DNA of 64,000 bases from Symploca sp. SIO3C6 (GTDB lineage: Bacteria; Cyanobacteriota; Cyanobacteriia; Cyanobacteriales; Coleofasciculaceae): the NCBI GenBank assembly GCA_010692425.1, contig JAAHHJ010000026.1, positions 23,521-87,520 of the forward strand, in the 5' to 3' direction. Shown here one piece after another: positions 8,852 through 17,136 of the stretch (within the stretch, counting starts at the first letter, position 1; every line of letters starts with the position of its first letter). Position numbers and translations under genes: made by a program. The notes beneath the pieces were generated by a model. That model was not told the origin of the DNA and did not search any database. It saw nothing but the letters and a program-made list of their open reading frames with translations.

Positions 8852-9940
8852 ATGTCTCGACCAGTTTTATACATTGCAATCACCAACCATGGCTTTGGTC
8901 ATGCGGTGAGAGCCTCTTCAGTAGCTGCTGCTATTCAAAGACGATGTCCAGAAATCCTGTTGATTCTGGTGACAACAGCACCGCGTTGGTTGTTAGAGTC
9001 TTATATTCCAGGAGATTTTATTTATCGCCCACGCTCTTTTGATATCGGTGTGATCCAAGCCGATAGTTTGGCTATGGATAAAGAGGCGACGTTGGAAAAA
9101 CTGCGGCATATTCGTGCAAGTGCCCCGGCAATTATCGCTAGTGAAGTTAACTTTATTCGCAATAATCGGGTAAATCTGATTCTGGCAGATATTCCACCCC
9201 TAGCAACATCTCTTGCTAAAGCTGCCGGGATTGAGTGTTGGATGATGAGTAACTTTGGCTGGGACTTTATCTATCGTTACTGGGGAGGAGAGTTTATGGA
9301 GATTGCTGAGTGGATTAGTCAGTTGTACGGGGAGTGTAATCGCACCTTTCGTCTTCCTTTCCACGAAGCCATGAGTGCCTTCAATAATATTACAGACGTA
9401 GGTTTAACTGGTGGTACTCCCCGCTACGATTTTAATTATCTGCGCCAAAAGTTTGGTCTTAGTGCATCTGTCGATAAAACTGTCTTACTTACCTTTGGGG
9501 GATTAGGTATTGAACAAATTCCCTACAAGGGACTATCTCAGTTTTCGGAATGGAATTTCATCACATTCGATCAGCAAGCACCGGATTTGCCCAATATAAT
9601 TAAGATAACTGATCACAATTACCGACCAGTAGATTTCATGCCGTTATGTGGGCGGGTAGTTTCCAAGCCTGGGTATAGCACTTTTGCTGAAGCCTTAAGG
9701 GTTGGTACTCCAATTGTTTCCCTCACTCGCGAGGATTTTGCTGAAGCACCCTTGTTGTTAGAGGGGCTCAAAGATAGTTCCGAGTACCAAATTATACCTG
9801 TTTCAGACTTTTTCCAGGGTAAATGGGAGTTTTTACACCAAACTCCACAACCACCTAGGCAATCTCAAAAGATTGCCAAAGATGGAGAAGAAGCAATAGC
9901 TCAAACTGTTGTTAGCTATTTGAGTACAGGAAAATCTTGA
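8852..9940 (+). CDS. GT28/MurG-like glycosyltransferase family protein
   Basis: The 362-residue protein begins with a nucleotide-sugar-transferase pattern, ITNHGFGHAVRASSVAAAI (the glycine/His-rich acceptor loop of GT-B enzymes such as MurG). It has a C-terminal donor-binding region, VVSKPGYSTFAEALRVGTPI, followed by acidic residues. It should transfer a sugar to an unknown acceptor in the cytoplasm or at the inner membrane. No signal peptide or membrane span is visible. Neighbours give no pathway. Fold assignment is good; substrate is unknown. Confidence 0.75.
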   Translation: MSRPVLYIAITNHGFGHAVRASSVAAAIQRRCPEILLILVTTAPRWLLESYIPGDFIYRPRSFDIGVIQADSLAMDKEATLEKLRHIRASAPAIIASEVNFIRNNRVNLILADIPPLATSLAKAAGIECWMMSNFGWDFIYRYWGGEFMEIAEWISQLYGECNRTFRLPFHEAMSAFNNITDVGLTGGTPRYDFNYLRQKFGLSASVDKTVLLTFGGLGIEQIPYKGLSQFSEWNFITFDQQAPDLPNIIKITDHNYRPVDFMPLCGRVVSKPGYSTFAEALRVGTPIVSLTREDFAEAPLLLEGLKDSSEYQIIPVSDFFQGKWEFLHQTPQPPRQSQKIAKDGEEAIAQTVVSYLSTGKS

Positions 9941-10448
9941 CTGTTGTGCCGCCTATTTAAAAGAAATGGGGGGAGGAGCAGATGGGCAGAGGTAAAGCGA
10001 GTTTTCCTCAAACGCTCAAAAGTGCTTTGTGCCAGATGCACAACAGCTTAACACCAGACAACTGAAATCTTGAGCAGCAGTGCAGCCCCTCGTTAGAAAG
10101 CTAGAATCTGACAGCGAGGGAAAGGGCAAATAAATAAGCCTCTGACATCAATAAACTTGACTGTGTAATCTAATTATGAAATCCCCCGAAATTACCTGAG
10201 AGCCTACATCCACTCACCCTACACCAAACCTCAACCAGTAACCTTGATCAAGGTCGCAGCTACTTAATAGTTTGCACTTTTGAGAGGTAAATTCTAAGCA
10301 AAACTAAAACTAGGGCTTTGCCCTGGCACTCCCTGTAAAACAGCAAATCCCAGCTGCCTAGGTAAAACAGTTTTCCCTAGCCAGAGGTTTAATAAATGCC
10401 GCTCAGCCCTAATGAGGTTGGCGGATAAGGACGTCAATCTCCAATTTA
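9941..10448. other. Intergenic region with one dispersed-repeat copy
   Basis: About 500 bp without a gene. It holds repeat copy 2 and a small hairpin (AGGGCTTTGCCCT near 10311). A 15-base string shared with the miaA terminator (ATGCACAACAGCTTA) occurs near 10036. Confidence 0.4.
10160..10268. repeat. Dispersed repeat, copy 2
   Basis: This is the longest intact copy of the family. It shares the leading ACTGTGTAA and AATTATGAAATC blocks with copy 1, and carries the perfect 14-base palindrome ACCTTGATCAAGGT followed by CGCAGCTACTTA. It lies between the glycosyltransferase and a membrane-protein pair. Confidence 0.65.
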
Positions 10449-11180
10449 ATGATCTCTTTATCTTTTCCAGCGATGACAGCTACCATTAACTCCCTTCTAG
10501 AAAAAACCCAACCTCAACCAGAAGCAGCTAAGATCGACCCTAGCCAAGATACAGCGCAAGTAATTAAGTTACCAGAGACAAATAAAACAATCAAGACACC
10601 GGAGGTGACTAAGACTGCCAAGACTCTCAAGACAAACACAGCTACTAAAACGGCTAAGACTCTCAAGACATCAGAAACAAGGGAAAAGTTCTCCTACTCC
10701 ACCCTAGAGTTAGCGGCTAAAGATGTGCGCGCGGTTATAGATCAACAAAGAGAGCAAAGTAGTACGATGACAACCAAGCTCAATATCTTATTTGTCACCA
10801 ATGGCGCTCTATTTACCAGCTTGAGCATCTCTCGACTCTTGTTTTTCCCTAGTCCCTTTAGCATTGCCGAATTACTGGGATTTTTGCTAAATTTCAGCCT
10901 ACTGATCAATGCCTTTTTACCTCGCCAGCTAGCAGTCAGTCCCAATTTGGGGGATAAAAAATTTTTAGAGCGCTACCTGGTTTTGTCACCAGAAGACTAT
11001 CAACTACGAATGATTGTTAACCTAGTAGAAACATATAATGCAAACAAACAGCGCCTAGAGGATGTATCCTCTTCTTTAAAGTACTCTGCCTATGTTACCT
11101 GGGGTGTTGCCTTGATTGTCACTTTGCATGTATTAGCAGCTTACGTCTTTCCTCTGATTGACCTTAGTAGTTTTGGCTAG
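10449..11180 (+). CDS. Membrane protein with disordered repeat N-terminus, PycTM-like C-terminal half
   Basis: The first 80 residues are low-complexity and Thr/Lys-rich, with repeated (T)AKTLKT units. Residues about 110-160 form two hydrophobic spans separated by FPSPFS. A soluble stretch SPEDYQLRMIVNLVETYNANKQRL follows, and then a last span before the C-terminus. Paired early spans, a helical segment with regularly placed Lys/Arg, and a final span resemble the general layout of PycTM-type membrane effectors, but this is shape only. No nucleotide cyclase is adjacent. It is followed after 9 bp by an acidic repeat protein, probably in one operon. Function unknown. Confidence 0.6.
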   Translation: MISLSFPAMTATINSLLEKTQPQPEAAKIDPSQDTAQVIKLPETNKTIKTPEVTKTAKTLKTNTATKTAKTLKTSETREKFSYSTLELAAKDVRAVIDQQREQSSTMTTKLNILFVTNGALFTSLSISRLLFFPSPFSIAELLGFLLNFSLLINAFLPRQLAVSPNLGDKKFLERYLVLSPEDYQLRMIVNLVETYNANKQRLEDVSSSLKYSAYVTWGVALIVTLHVLAAYVFPLIDLSSFG

Positions 11181-11189
11181 GTTCAAATT

Positions 11190-11747
11190 ATGACTTCTCA
11201 ACAAGTTCAAAACACACCTTCTGAAGAACAGTTAAATCTACCAGAGCCTGATTCAGACAACATCGCGGTTGGCAACACCCCTTCCGAAGAACAGCAAAAT
11301 CTGCCGGAATCAGAGCCAAACCAGACTGAGCAACCCTGCTCAGAACATTTGAATCTGCCGGAACCAGACTTGGATAATATTACTGTGTTGACAGACAACC
11401 TGCCTAATAAGCCAATTCTGCCCTGGCACCATTACGACTCTCCTTGGAGTGAAAAACAATCAGAACACTCCAATGCATCAGAAAACGAATCAGAAACAGC
11501 TCAACAGCCCCAGCAATTGTGTAAGGAGCAAGAAGCGGTAGAGAGCCCAGAGGTGTCAGCAGAAGCGGCTCAGGTGGAGGAACTATCCTCAGAACAATTA
11601 ACAGCTGCTGTTGGGCAACAAGCAGTAGAAAGCACAGAAACTTTAGCAGAGGTAACTCAGGATGATGAAAGTGATCAAGATCAATCGATAGTTATAACTG
11701 AGCAAAGCTCGGAAACTGAAGATGAAGAGCTGCGCCAGTTGGGCTAG
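11190..11747 (+). CDS. Acidic low-complexity repeat protein
   Basis: The 185-residue product is very acidic and rich in Glu, Gln and Ser. Its first 70 residues hold three imperfect copies of a unit around SEEQLNLPEPDSDNI (the last without the SEEQ start). The rest repeats AVES-type segments. There are no membrane spans, cysteines or catalytic motifs, so it is probably disordered. It starts 9 bp after the preceding membrane protein, whose own N-terminus is also repetitive, so the two likely form a unit. I do not recognise the family. Confidence 0.55.
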   Translation: MTSQQVQNTPSEEQLNLPEPDSDNIAVGNTPSEEQQNLPESEPNQTEQPCSEHLNLPEPDLDNITVLTDNLPNKPILPWHHYDSPWSEKQSEHSNASENESETAQQPQQLCKEQEAVESPEVSAEAAQVEELSSEQLTAAVGQQAVESTETLAEVTQDDESDQDQSIVITEQSSETEDEELRQLG

Positions 11748-11904
11748 CGCTTAAGTATAACTTTGAGAACAATAAGCTCTCGTGTATTTAAATCACATAT
11801 TATCTGTTCCCTGCTACCTTTCAACAAATCCTCATACCCTATTAAAATGCTGAAAAACTTATTTAGGTTTATATATATAAAAGCCAAAAATTACTATTGC
11901 ATCT

Positions 11905-12324
11905 ATGGCTGATCATCAACAGATACTAAGCATTCAAACTACAGGCAAATCCTTTTCTAATATCACCTCAAAAGTGCAATCTATTGTGAGTGAGTCTGGT
12001 CTCAATACTGGGCTGTGTACAGTTTTTTTGCGCCACACTTCTGCAAGTCTGCTGATTCAAGAAAATGCAGATCCAGATGTCCTTAAAGATTTATCTAATT
12101 TTTTTGCAAAATTAGTACCAGAAGATGGTATGAGCTATATTCATAGTGCTGAAGGGCCCGATGATATGCCGGCTCACATCCGCAGTGTTCTCACCAAGAC
12201 ATCGGAGCAAATTCCCTTTGATCGTGGAAGATTACTCTTGGGAACCTGGCAGGGTATTTATGTTTGGGAACATCGGCGGCGCTCTCACTACCGCGAAGTT
12301 ATTGTTCACCTTACAGGCGGTTAA
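11905..12324 (+). CDS. YjbQ family protein (UPF0047, secondary thiamine-phosphate synthase-like)
   Basis: The 139-residue length and motifs match YjbQ/UPF0047: FLRHTSASLLIQENADPDVL, the HSAEGPDDMPAHIRS block and the C-terminal GTWQGIYVWEHRRRSHYREV. The conserved histidines and acidic residues form the family active site. YjbQ proteins can replace thiamine-phosphate synthase weakly in E. coli, but their normal role is unsettled. The gene has no evident operon partner and no strong Shine-Dalgarno sequence before the ATG. Confidence 0.88.
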   Translation: MADHQQILSIQTTGKSFSNITSKVQSIVSESGLNTGLCTVFLRHTSASLLIQENADPDVLKDLSNFFAKLVPEDGMSYIHSAEGPDDMPAHIRSVLTKTSEQIPFDRGRLLLGTWQGIYVWEHRRRSHYREVIVHLTGG

Positions 12325-12521
12325 ATATGTTGTGTTGCTTCGAGTAACTGACTACGTAACCACTGGTAAGGTAAACGATTAGTATTGCGCTGATGCCAAA
12401 CCCTCGAAACTGTAAATCCTTCAACATCCATGGGTGGTGGTAATAATTTTAAACCCATTGCCTTGGCACAACTCTGGGCAAGACGTTTGGGAAGTAAGGT
12501 GACAACACTCAGAATTAGCAA
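12321..12521 (-). pseudogene. LysR-type regulator, C-terminal fragment
   Basis: The 66-residue frame reads VVTLLPKRLAQSCAKAMGLK, LLPPPMDVEGFTVSRVWHQR and LPYQWLRSQLL. This is the end of a LysR substrate-binding domain (typical pattern: LP..LA...GL.LLPPPL...F.V...WH.R...P.HQWLR). The helix-turn-helix and most of the effector domain are missing. It points away from an oxidoreductase remnant, the common divergent LysR/target arrangement, now deleted in the middle. Confidence 0.7.
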
Positions 12522-12695
12522 TCAGAAGTGGAATTACAGTCCTCCTCCGTTGCTTTAGCAAGACTACTGCGTCTTATCGCCCCTCAGAAATTGCAAATTC
12601 CCAAAATCATTGAGGCGGATTGGTCCCAAACTCCCCGCTATGCCCAAGACCTTCTTGAACACAAGTTTGAAGGTAAAGTCGTCTTGGCAGTATAA
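12521..12695 (+). pseudogene. Zinc-type alcohol dehydrogenase/quinone oxidoreductase, C-terminal fragment
   Basis: An open plus-strand frame ending at TAA 12693-12695 reads LARLLRLIAPQKLQIPKI, IEADWSQTPRYAQDLLEHKF and EGKVVLAV. This resembles the C-terminal end of medium-chain NAD(P)-dependent oxidoreductases, where a target gene sits opposite a LysR gene. No start codon or Rossmann domain remains, so it is a remnant. Confidence 0.6.
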
Positions 12696-12710
12696 ACTGA
12701 CAATTCAGTT

Positions 12711-12763
12711 GTCTACACCCTGCCTCAACCAGCAACCTTGATCAAGGTAACAGGTACTTAGAG
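12711..12763. repeat. Dispersed repeat, copy 3 (right half)
   Basis: This copy keeps only the right half of the unit: ACACCCTGCCTCAACCAGCA, then the palindrome ACCTTGATCAAGGT and CAGGTACTTAGAG. It begins just after the oxidoreductase remnant. Confidence 0.65.
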
Positions 12764-12811
12764 CTGTTAACATAACTGGATGCTGTCCGGATGAGGACTG
12801 CTGCCAGAGGT

Positions 12812-13171
12812 TTAGGCTAATTGTTTAGAAGCTGCTACTCGCTTGCTCCAAACAGGAAACCTAAATCGTTTATTCTGTGGTACTGTTTCTAGTTGGTTAG
12901 GTTTTTCTTCTTGCTCAGTAGCAGGTACTAGCATCGAGTCTACCTGACGCACTACCATTTCGCCCCTTGCCAACGCTGTTCGCAGCTGACAACCGCTTTT
13001 CCACGCACGAAATTTACTGACATTCCAGCGAGGATTAGCTGGATACCCTGCGAACCCTGATCTTAACGCAGCGTGGTGAGCCTTAGGGACGGGGGTGTGA
13101 ACCAACACCTTATCTGTCAAATCAACCACCATGAAGTTGTGTTCCTTAAATGCCTTACTCACACACTTCAC
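12812..13171 (-). CDS. Hypothetical basic protein
   Basis: The 119-residue product is basic and Trp/Arg-rich, with the central segment HHAALRSGFAGYPANPRWNV followed by SKFRAWKSGCQLRTALARGE. The composition looks like a real small protein, possibly nucleic-acid binding, but I recognise no family. Internal starts at Met14 (MVVDLTDKV) are possible; the sequence before Met14 may not be translated. It stands alone between gene remnants and a lipoprotein gene. Confidence 0.5.
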   Translation of the reverse strand: MKCVSKAFKEHNFMVVDLTDKVLVHTPVPKAHHAALRSGFAGYPANPRWNVSKFRAWKSGCQLRTALARGEMVVRQVDSMLVPATEQEEKPNQLETVPQNKRFRFPVWSKRVAASKQLA

Positions 13172-13272
13172 CCCCTCTATGCTGTTTACAGAACGATTTG
13201 TCTAAATATTAAGTTAATTATATTGCATTACGAATTGTTAAGTTGGTATTGATTGTGCCAATTTGGTCTGTT

Positions 13273-13977
13273 TTACTGAGTATTTGGGGCTAATTGCACG
13301 ATAATCTCTCCTACTTTAAGGTTAAGTCTTCCCATATGAGGATTGCTGGAGGAAAATGTGCTATCTCCGAGTACTGCTTGATAGTCCTCCGGTGACTTCT
13401 GTGCAGCGTCGGGTGCTGCTTGAAGTCGTAAAATTAGCAGTTGCTCGTACCCAGCTAATTTGGTTCCCTGTAGCAATACTGTACCACCATAATCCCAAGC
13501 CAATCCGTAAATTTCAAATGAACCCAGTTGCTCCTGTAATTGAGCAAAAGTGGTTCCGACTCCAATACCTTGGGGAGTCTGCCAGTCGCTACCTAAGTTA
13601 CGCACTTCTTGGACTTGAAGGCGGTTGGGATCAGCCCAGACAATAGTGAAGGAGAGATCTGAACCCAAATTAACTCTGGTGCCAGGTTGGGTAAAGCCTT
13701 CCCCCATATGAACTTGCTCATCAGTGAGGCGTTGTTCACCAAATAGTTGAGTCAGTTGTTGGCGGCTAGTGTTACTGGTAACTGAACCAATCCTTTCTCC
13801 AGGAATAATTATAGTATCTGGAAGGGTTGCAGAGTTAGTAGTTTCGGCAGTTGTAGTTGGGGTCGAAGCAGAGATGTTTGAGGAATAGTTTGCTGATTGA
13901 GGTGCTGAGTCAGGGCTGGCACATCCCATTAACAGCACAAAGGTTAATATTGATATGCTTTTGGTAGGTTTAAACAT
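13273..13977 (-). CDS. Hypothetical lipoprotein
   Basis: The 234-residue product has a type II signal sequence with lipobox LLMGC (Cys19) and then a Ser/Thr/Ala-rich linker to about residue 50. The mature domain contains PGERIGSVTSNTSRQQLTQL and LGSDWQTPQGIGVGTTFAQL, a paired arrangement seen in uncharacterised cyanobacterial lipoproteins. It should be anchored in the envelope. No enzyme motif is visible and no operon partner is adjacent. Function unknown. Confidence 0.7.
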   Translation of the reverse strand: MFKPTKSISILTFVLLMGCASPDSAPQSANYSSNISASTPTTTAETTNSATLPDTIIIPGERIGSVTSNTSRQQLTQLFGEQRLTDEQVHMGEGFTQPGTRVNLGSDLSFTIVWADPNRLQVQEVRNLGSDWQTPQGIGVGTTFAQLQEQLGSFEIYGLAWDYGGTVLLQGTKLAGYEQLLILRLQAAPDAAQKSPEDYQAVLGDSTFSSSNPHMGRLNLKVGEIIVQLAPNTQ

Positions 13978-14281
13978 TTTATCGCCCTCTACGGTTCTTC
14001 CCTGGTTGGTGGTTGCAGGAGTTATAGCAAGTCGTCAAACCGATTAGGACAATATGTTTGATGACTAACTCAACTATTGACTACTTTGATATGTCCTAAG
14101 CTCCCTGACAGCCGCCAAAAGTAGATAAACAGGAAATATCAACTACGCTACGTTCTCTAAAACTGTACTGCAAGAAGCTAAAAAATACCCCCAACCTCTA
14201 TGGTTAGGGGCATTAATTGTCAGGGTGCATCTACCATTACTCTCTTCTGATTAGTTTCTTTAGCATCCGGAGGAATTAGAA
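13978..14281. other. Intergenic region with a terminator
   Basis: About 300 bp between two minus-strand genes. The only structure I see is the hairpin at 14180-14213; the lipoprotein promoter must lie in the left part. Confidence 0.4.
14180..14213 (-). terminator. Rho-independent terminator of the response-regulator gene
   Basis: On the minus strand the DNA reads GCCCCTAACC, a 5-base loop, GGTTGGGGG, then TATTTTTT. The stem is 4+4 base pairs around one mismatch, and the T-run follows directly. It lies about 70 bp downstream of the response-regulator stop. Confidence 0.65.
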
Positions 14282-14920
14282 TTACTTTATTTCGCTACGG
14301 GATAAAGTCGTGGCAAAGATGGCAGCTTGAGTGCGATCGCGCAGGTTAAGGCGATTTAAAATACTATTAACGTGGTTTTTGACAGTCCGCTCAGAGATAT
14401 AGAGAGCTTGAGCAATTTCACGATTATTGCGTCCTGCGGCAATTAGCTGTAACACCTCCCTTTCTCTCGGGGTAAGTAAAGCCAACTCGGGAGGGGTTTC
14501 TACTGTAGTAACAGCCGTAATCGCTTTCTCAAATAGCCCTGGTCCTAGTTGAGTGTAACCCTTATTAACAGCACGAATTGCTTCGGCTAGTTCCTCTGAG
14601 GGAGTATCTTTGAGAAGATACCCTTTTGCTCCATAGCGCATAGATTGAGCAACATACTCATCATCATCAAAAGTAGTAAGTACCAGAACTTTAGTTTCTG
14701 GCAGTTGTTGATGAAGAGCGCGGGTAGCTGCCACCCCATCCATCACTGGCATGCGCACATCCATCAGTATGACATCAGGTTTTAAGGAAAGTGCTTGTTC
14801 TAGTGCGATTTGACCATTGTCAGCTTCACCTACTATCTCTAAATCTGGTTTAGCTTCCAGGAGACTACGTAGCCCTTCACGGATAATGCGCTGATCATCA
14901 ACCAGTAATACTCTAATCAT
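14282..14920 (-). CDS. NarL/FixJ-family response regulator (REC + LuxR HTH)
   Basis: The 212-residue protein has a receiver domain (VLLVDDQRIIREGL at the N-terminus, phosphoacceptor Asp54 in ILMDVRMPVMDG, conserved Thr in VLVLTTFDDDEYV and Lys in GYLLKD). It ends in a LuxR-type DNA-binding domain (LTPREREVLQLIAAGRNNRE, then ISERTVKNHVNSIL). It should activate or repress transcription when phosphorylated. The matching HisKA_3 kinase lies 2.2 kb upstream on the same strand, separated only by a glycosidase gene, so these three probably form one signalling unit. Confidence 0.93.
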   Translation of the reverse strand: MIRVLLVDDQRIIREGLRSLLEAKPDLEIVGEADNGQIALEQALSLKPDVILMDVRMPVMDGVAATRALHQQLPETKVLVLTTFDDDEYVAQSMRYGAKGYLLKDTPSEELAEAIRAVNKGYTQLGPGLFEKAITAVTTVETPPELALLTPREREVLQLIAAGRNNREIAQALYISERTVKNHVNSILNRLNLRDRTQAAIFATTLSRSEIK

Positions 14921-15073
14921 AGCCAGGTAAGGACGATGAGATCAATTTTACGGAGTAGCGTGGTTTTCAAGGCTCAATCAGATCATCTTCAGGTGATTCT
15001 GGTGGGAATTGGACATCTTCATAAAGTTAGGAAATTTCAAATCAACACTGGTTAGTTGAATTTCCTCTTCAAG

Positions 15074-17008
15074 TCAATTGACAAATGGTTTTTTTGCAAA
15101 AGGTACTTGTTGACCAGAGTGAATTGAGTATAACAGATGGTGTGTTGCTTGCATGGCTTCAGTTAGCTCGGGATACGGACGATCTGTGATATCAACAAGA
15201 CCGATATTGTAATTCTCCCCATCGGGATAACGTCCAGTATTGGGTTGATCCACCCACTGAAACCAGTGGGCACCGACTATTTCCGGTATCGCCCCTAAAT
15301 TTTCAACATAATAGCGATAAGCAACACCCCGCTCTTGATAATCGCGCACTTGCTTCAATCCTGCTGACATTCCTTGAGCTGGTACTCCAAAATGAAATTC
15401 ACTTAGTAATAGTGGTTTTCCGCTTAAACGATGAAACTTCTCCAGTTTCTCCTTATCTGGGAAATATTGATAGTCGTTGACACTGAAGACATCAAAAACC
15501 CGCGAAGCTCTTACCATTTCATCGGCAGCAATCCCTGCGTATCGGATGCCGAGAATCAAGTGATTGGGGTCATACTTACGGATAGCAGTGTCGATGACTT
15601 GGAGATATCTCTCAAAAGCTTTGTAGAAGAATAATTTGCGGCGTTGGGTTGTATCTCCTGCGGCTAAATACTTCTCTAACTGGCGACGGGTTGCTGTCTC
15701 AGGGCCATCCAAAATCTCCTGGACAATTTGGGTTTCATTTCCCGACCAAGGTGGTTCATTACCGATAAAATATCCAATTAAAAAGGGGTCATTTTTGCGA
15801 GGCGCGCACTGGGCTGCGGCAGCAGCATCAGCGTTGAGTAGGAACTCCTCTGAGTAGACATCGGGAAACTCAGAGTAAGTTATTTCTGTTTCCCAACGCT
15901 CTTCCCTGAGACGAAAAGTGTAAGGTATGCGACTAGAATTGTTGATCTCCGGAGCTGATAAATTACCAGCTGTGTTGAACCCCCATGCCTGCAAGCGGCG
16001 CATTACAAGCTCAACCCAACCTTTACTCCACTCATTGCCGAATCGTCGCGATACATTCGAGAGATGGAAGGCGACTCTTGAACCCGCGCTCTCTGGCTCT
16101 GTAGTAAACAAATCCTTTGGTGGCAGCTCTTGATAAATAGACCTGTGTTCTTGAATCGGTGTTGTTTGACTTGGCTGTATTATATTAACGCCGACCGAGA
16201 AAAATAGGTGACCATCTGGATCAACAAACCACCATTTCCCATCAATTAACTCTACGCGAAAAAAACCTGTGCCTTGGACTTTGGTTGAGCAGTAGCCACC
16301 ATATCGGCAGTAATCAAAATCCACCGGTTTTAATTGTTTTTCCTCTTGTTCCCAAACCTCCTGTAATTCTTCCAAGGAAGTAATTTTTCTTGGCGAACTA
16401 TCTCTAATCCATTGCCCCATTTTATCAATCAAGGGTTCATCCTCAAGCACCGCATTACCAGGATAATTTTTGGTTAACCGAATTGATCTAATTTCCAGAA
16501 TTGGCTCTTTAATTGGTTCTGGAATAGTAATTGAAATATCTTCGATCTTATTGATAGGCAAATATGGCCCCCTATTGACCATAATGTAACCGTTTTGTAT
16601 AGAGTTAAGGTACGGTGCCTGACTAGAGCTATACCTTGGTGTAGGTTGGCTGAAGATTTTTAGGGGTAAAGCGGCGCGAATCCAGGCATTCTGATAAGGG
16701 TATATGCTCAGAAGATTAACTCCCTCAGAAGTATGTAACTGCAACTGAAAGCGCTGCGGTGAAGATGCTTTCATTTCTATCACCAGGAAACCAAAAGATG
16801 ACCAATCATTGGGTATATTTGAATTTAATTGTTCCAAGTTCCAGCGATATTCAGATTGAGTTTGACTATTATCGAAGACTAAATGCTGGTTCGTAATCAG
16901 CGTGACTTCGCTCTGAGCTATACTCTTAGTCTCAAATACAATAATAAGCAACGATACTATCAGTCCAGTAAAAACTAATCGGCGTATAGTTTTCAACATT
17001 TTTAGCAA
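15074..17008 (-). CDS. Secreted clan GH-A glycoside hydrolase, agarase-like
   Basis: The 644-residue protein starts with a basic n-region and hydrophobic core (RLVFTGLIVSLLIIVFETKS), so it is probably exported. The first 200 residues look like a beta-sandwich accessory domain. The catalytic barrel begins near KWWFVDPDGHLFFSVGVNII. Candidate acid/base Glu lies in IGYFIGNEPPW and the nucleophile Glu in KPLLLSEFHFG, the usual strand 4 and strand 7 positions. Such agarase-like enzymes cut galactans or other polysaccharides; the substrate is not predictable here. It sits between kinase and regulator genes of one two-component system, suggesting that they control it. Confidence 0.75.
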   Translation of the reverse strand: MLKMLKTIRRLVFTGLIVSLLIIVFETKSIAQSEVTLITNQHLVFDNSQTQSEYRWNLEQLNSNIPNDWSSFGFLVIEMKASSPQRFQLQLHTSEGVNLLSIYPYQNAWIRAALPLKIFSQPTPRYSSSQAPYLNSIQNGYIMVNRGPYLPINKIEDISITIPEPIKEPILEIRSIRLTKNYPGNAVLEDEPLIDKMGQWIRDSSPRKITSLEELQEVWEQEEKQLKPVDFDYCRYGGYCSTKVQGTGFFRVELIDGKWWFVDPDGHLFFSVGVNIIQPSQTTPIQEHRSIYQELPPKDLFTTEPESAGSRVAFHLSNVSRRFGNEWSKGWVELVMRRLQAWGFNTAGNLSAPEINNSSRIPYTFRLREERWETEITYSEFPDVYSEEFLLNADAAAAAQCAPRKNDPFLIGYFIGNEPPWSGNETQIVQEILDGPETATRRQLEKYLAAGDTTQRRKLFFYKAFERYLQVIDTAIRKYDPNHLILGIRYAGIAADEMVRASRVFDVFSVNDYQYFPDKEKLEKFHRLSGKPLLLSEFHFGVPAQGMSAGLKQVRDYQERGVAYRYYVENLGAIPEIVGAHWFQWVDQPNTGRYPDGENYNIGLVDITDRPYPELTEAMQATHHLLYSIHSGQQVPFAKKPFVN

Positions 17009-17136
17009 TGTACCCCAGCTTTATTGATTAATTTTGCCAGAGAATCGCTACAATCTGCAATCTGAGTTCATAATTTCTTAAATTCCCATCCAGCTTTTCT
17101 CCCCTTCTCCCTTGCTCCCCCTACCCCCCTCTCTTT

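Noticed and set aside
15431..16133. Three plus-strand frames of 67-73 codons
   Set aside because: They are antisense shadows of the glycosidase gene, whose catalytic motifs are clear.
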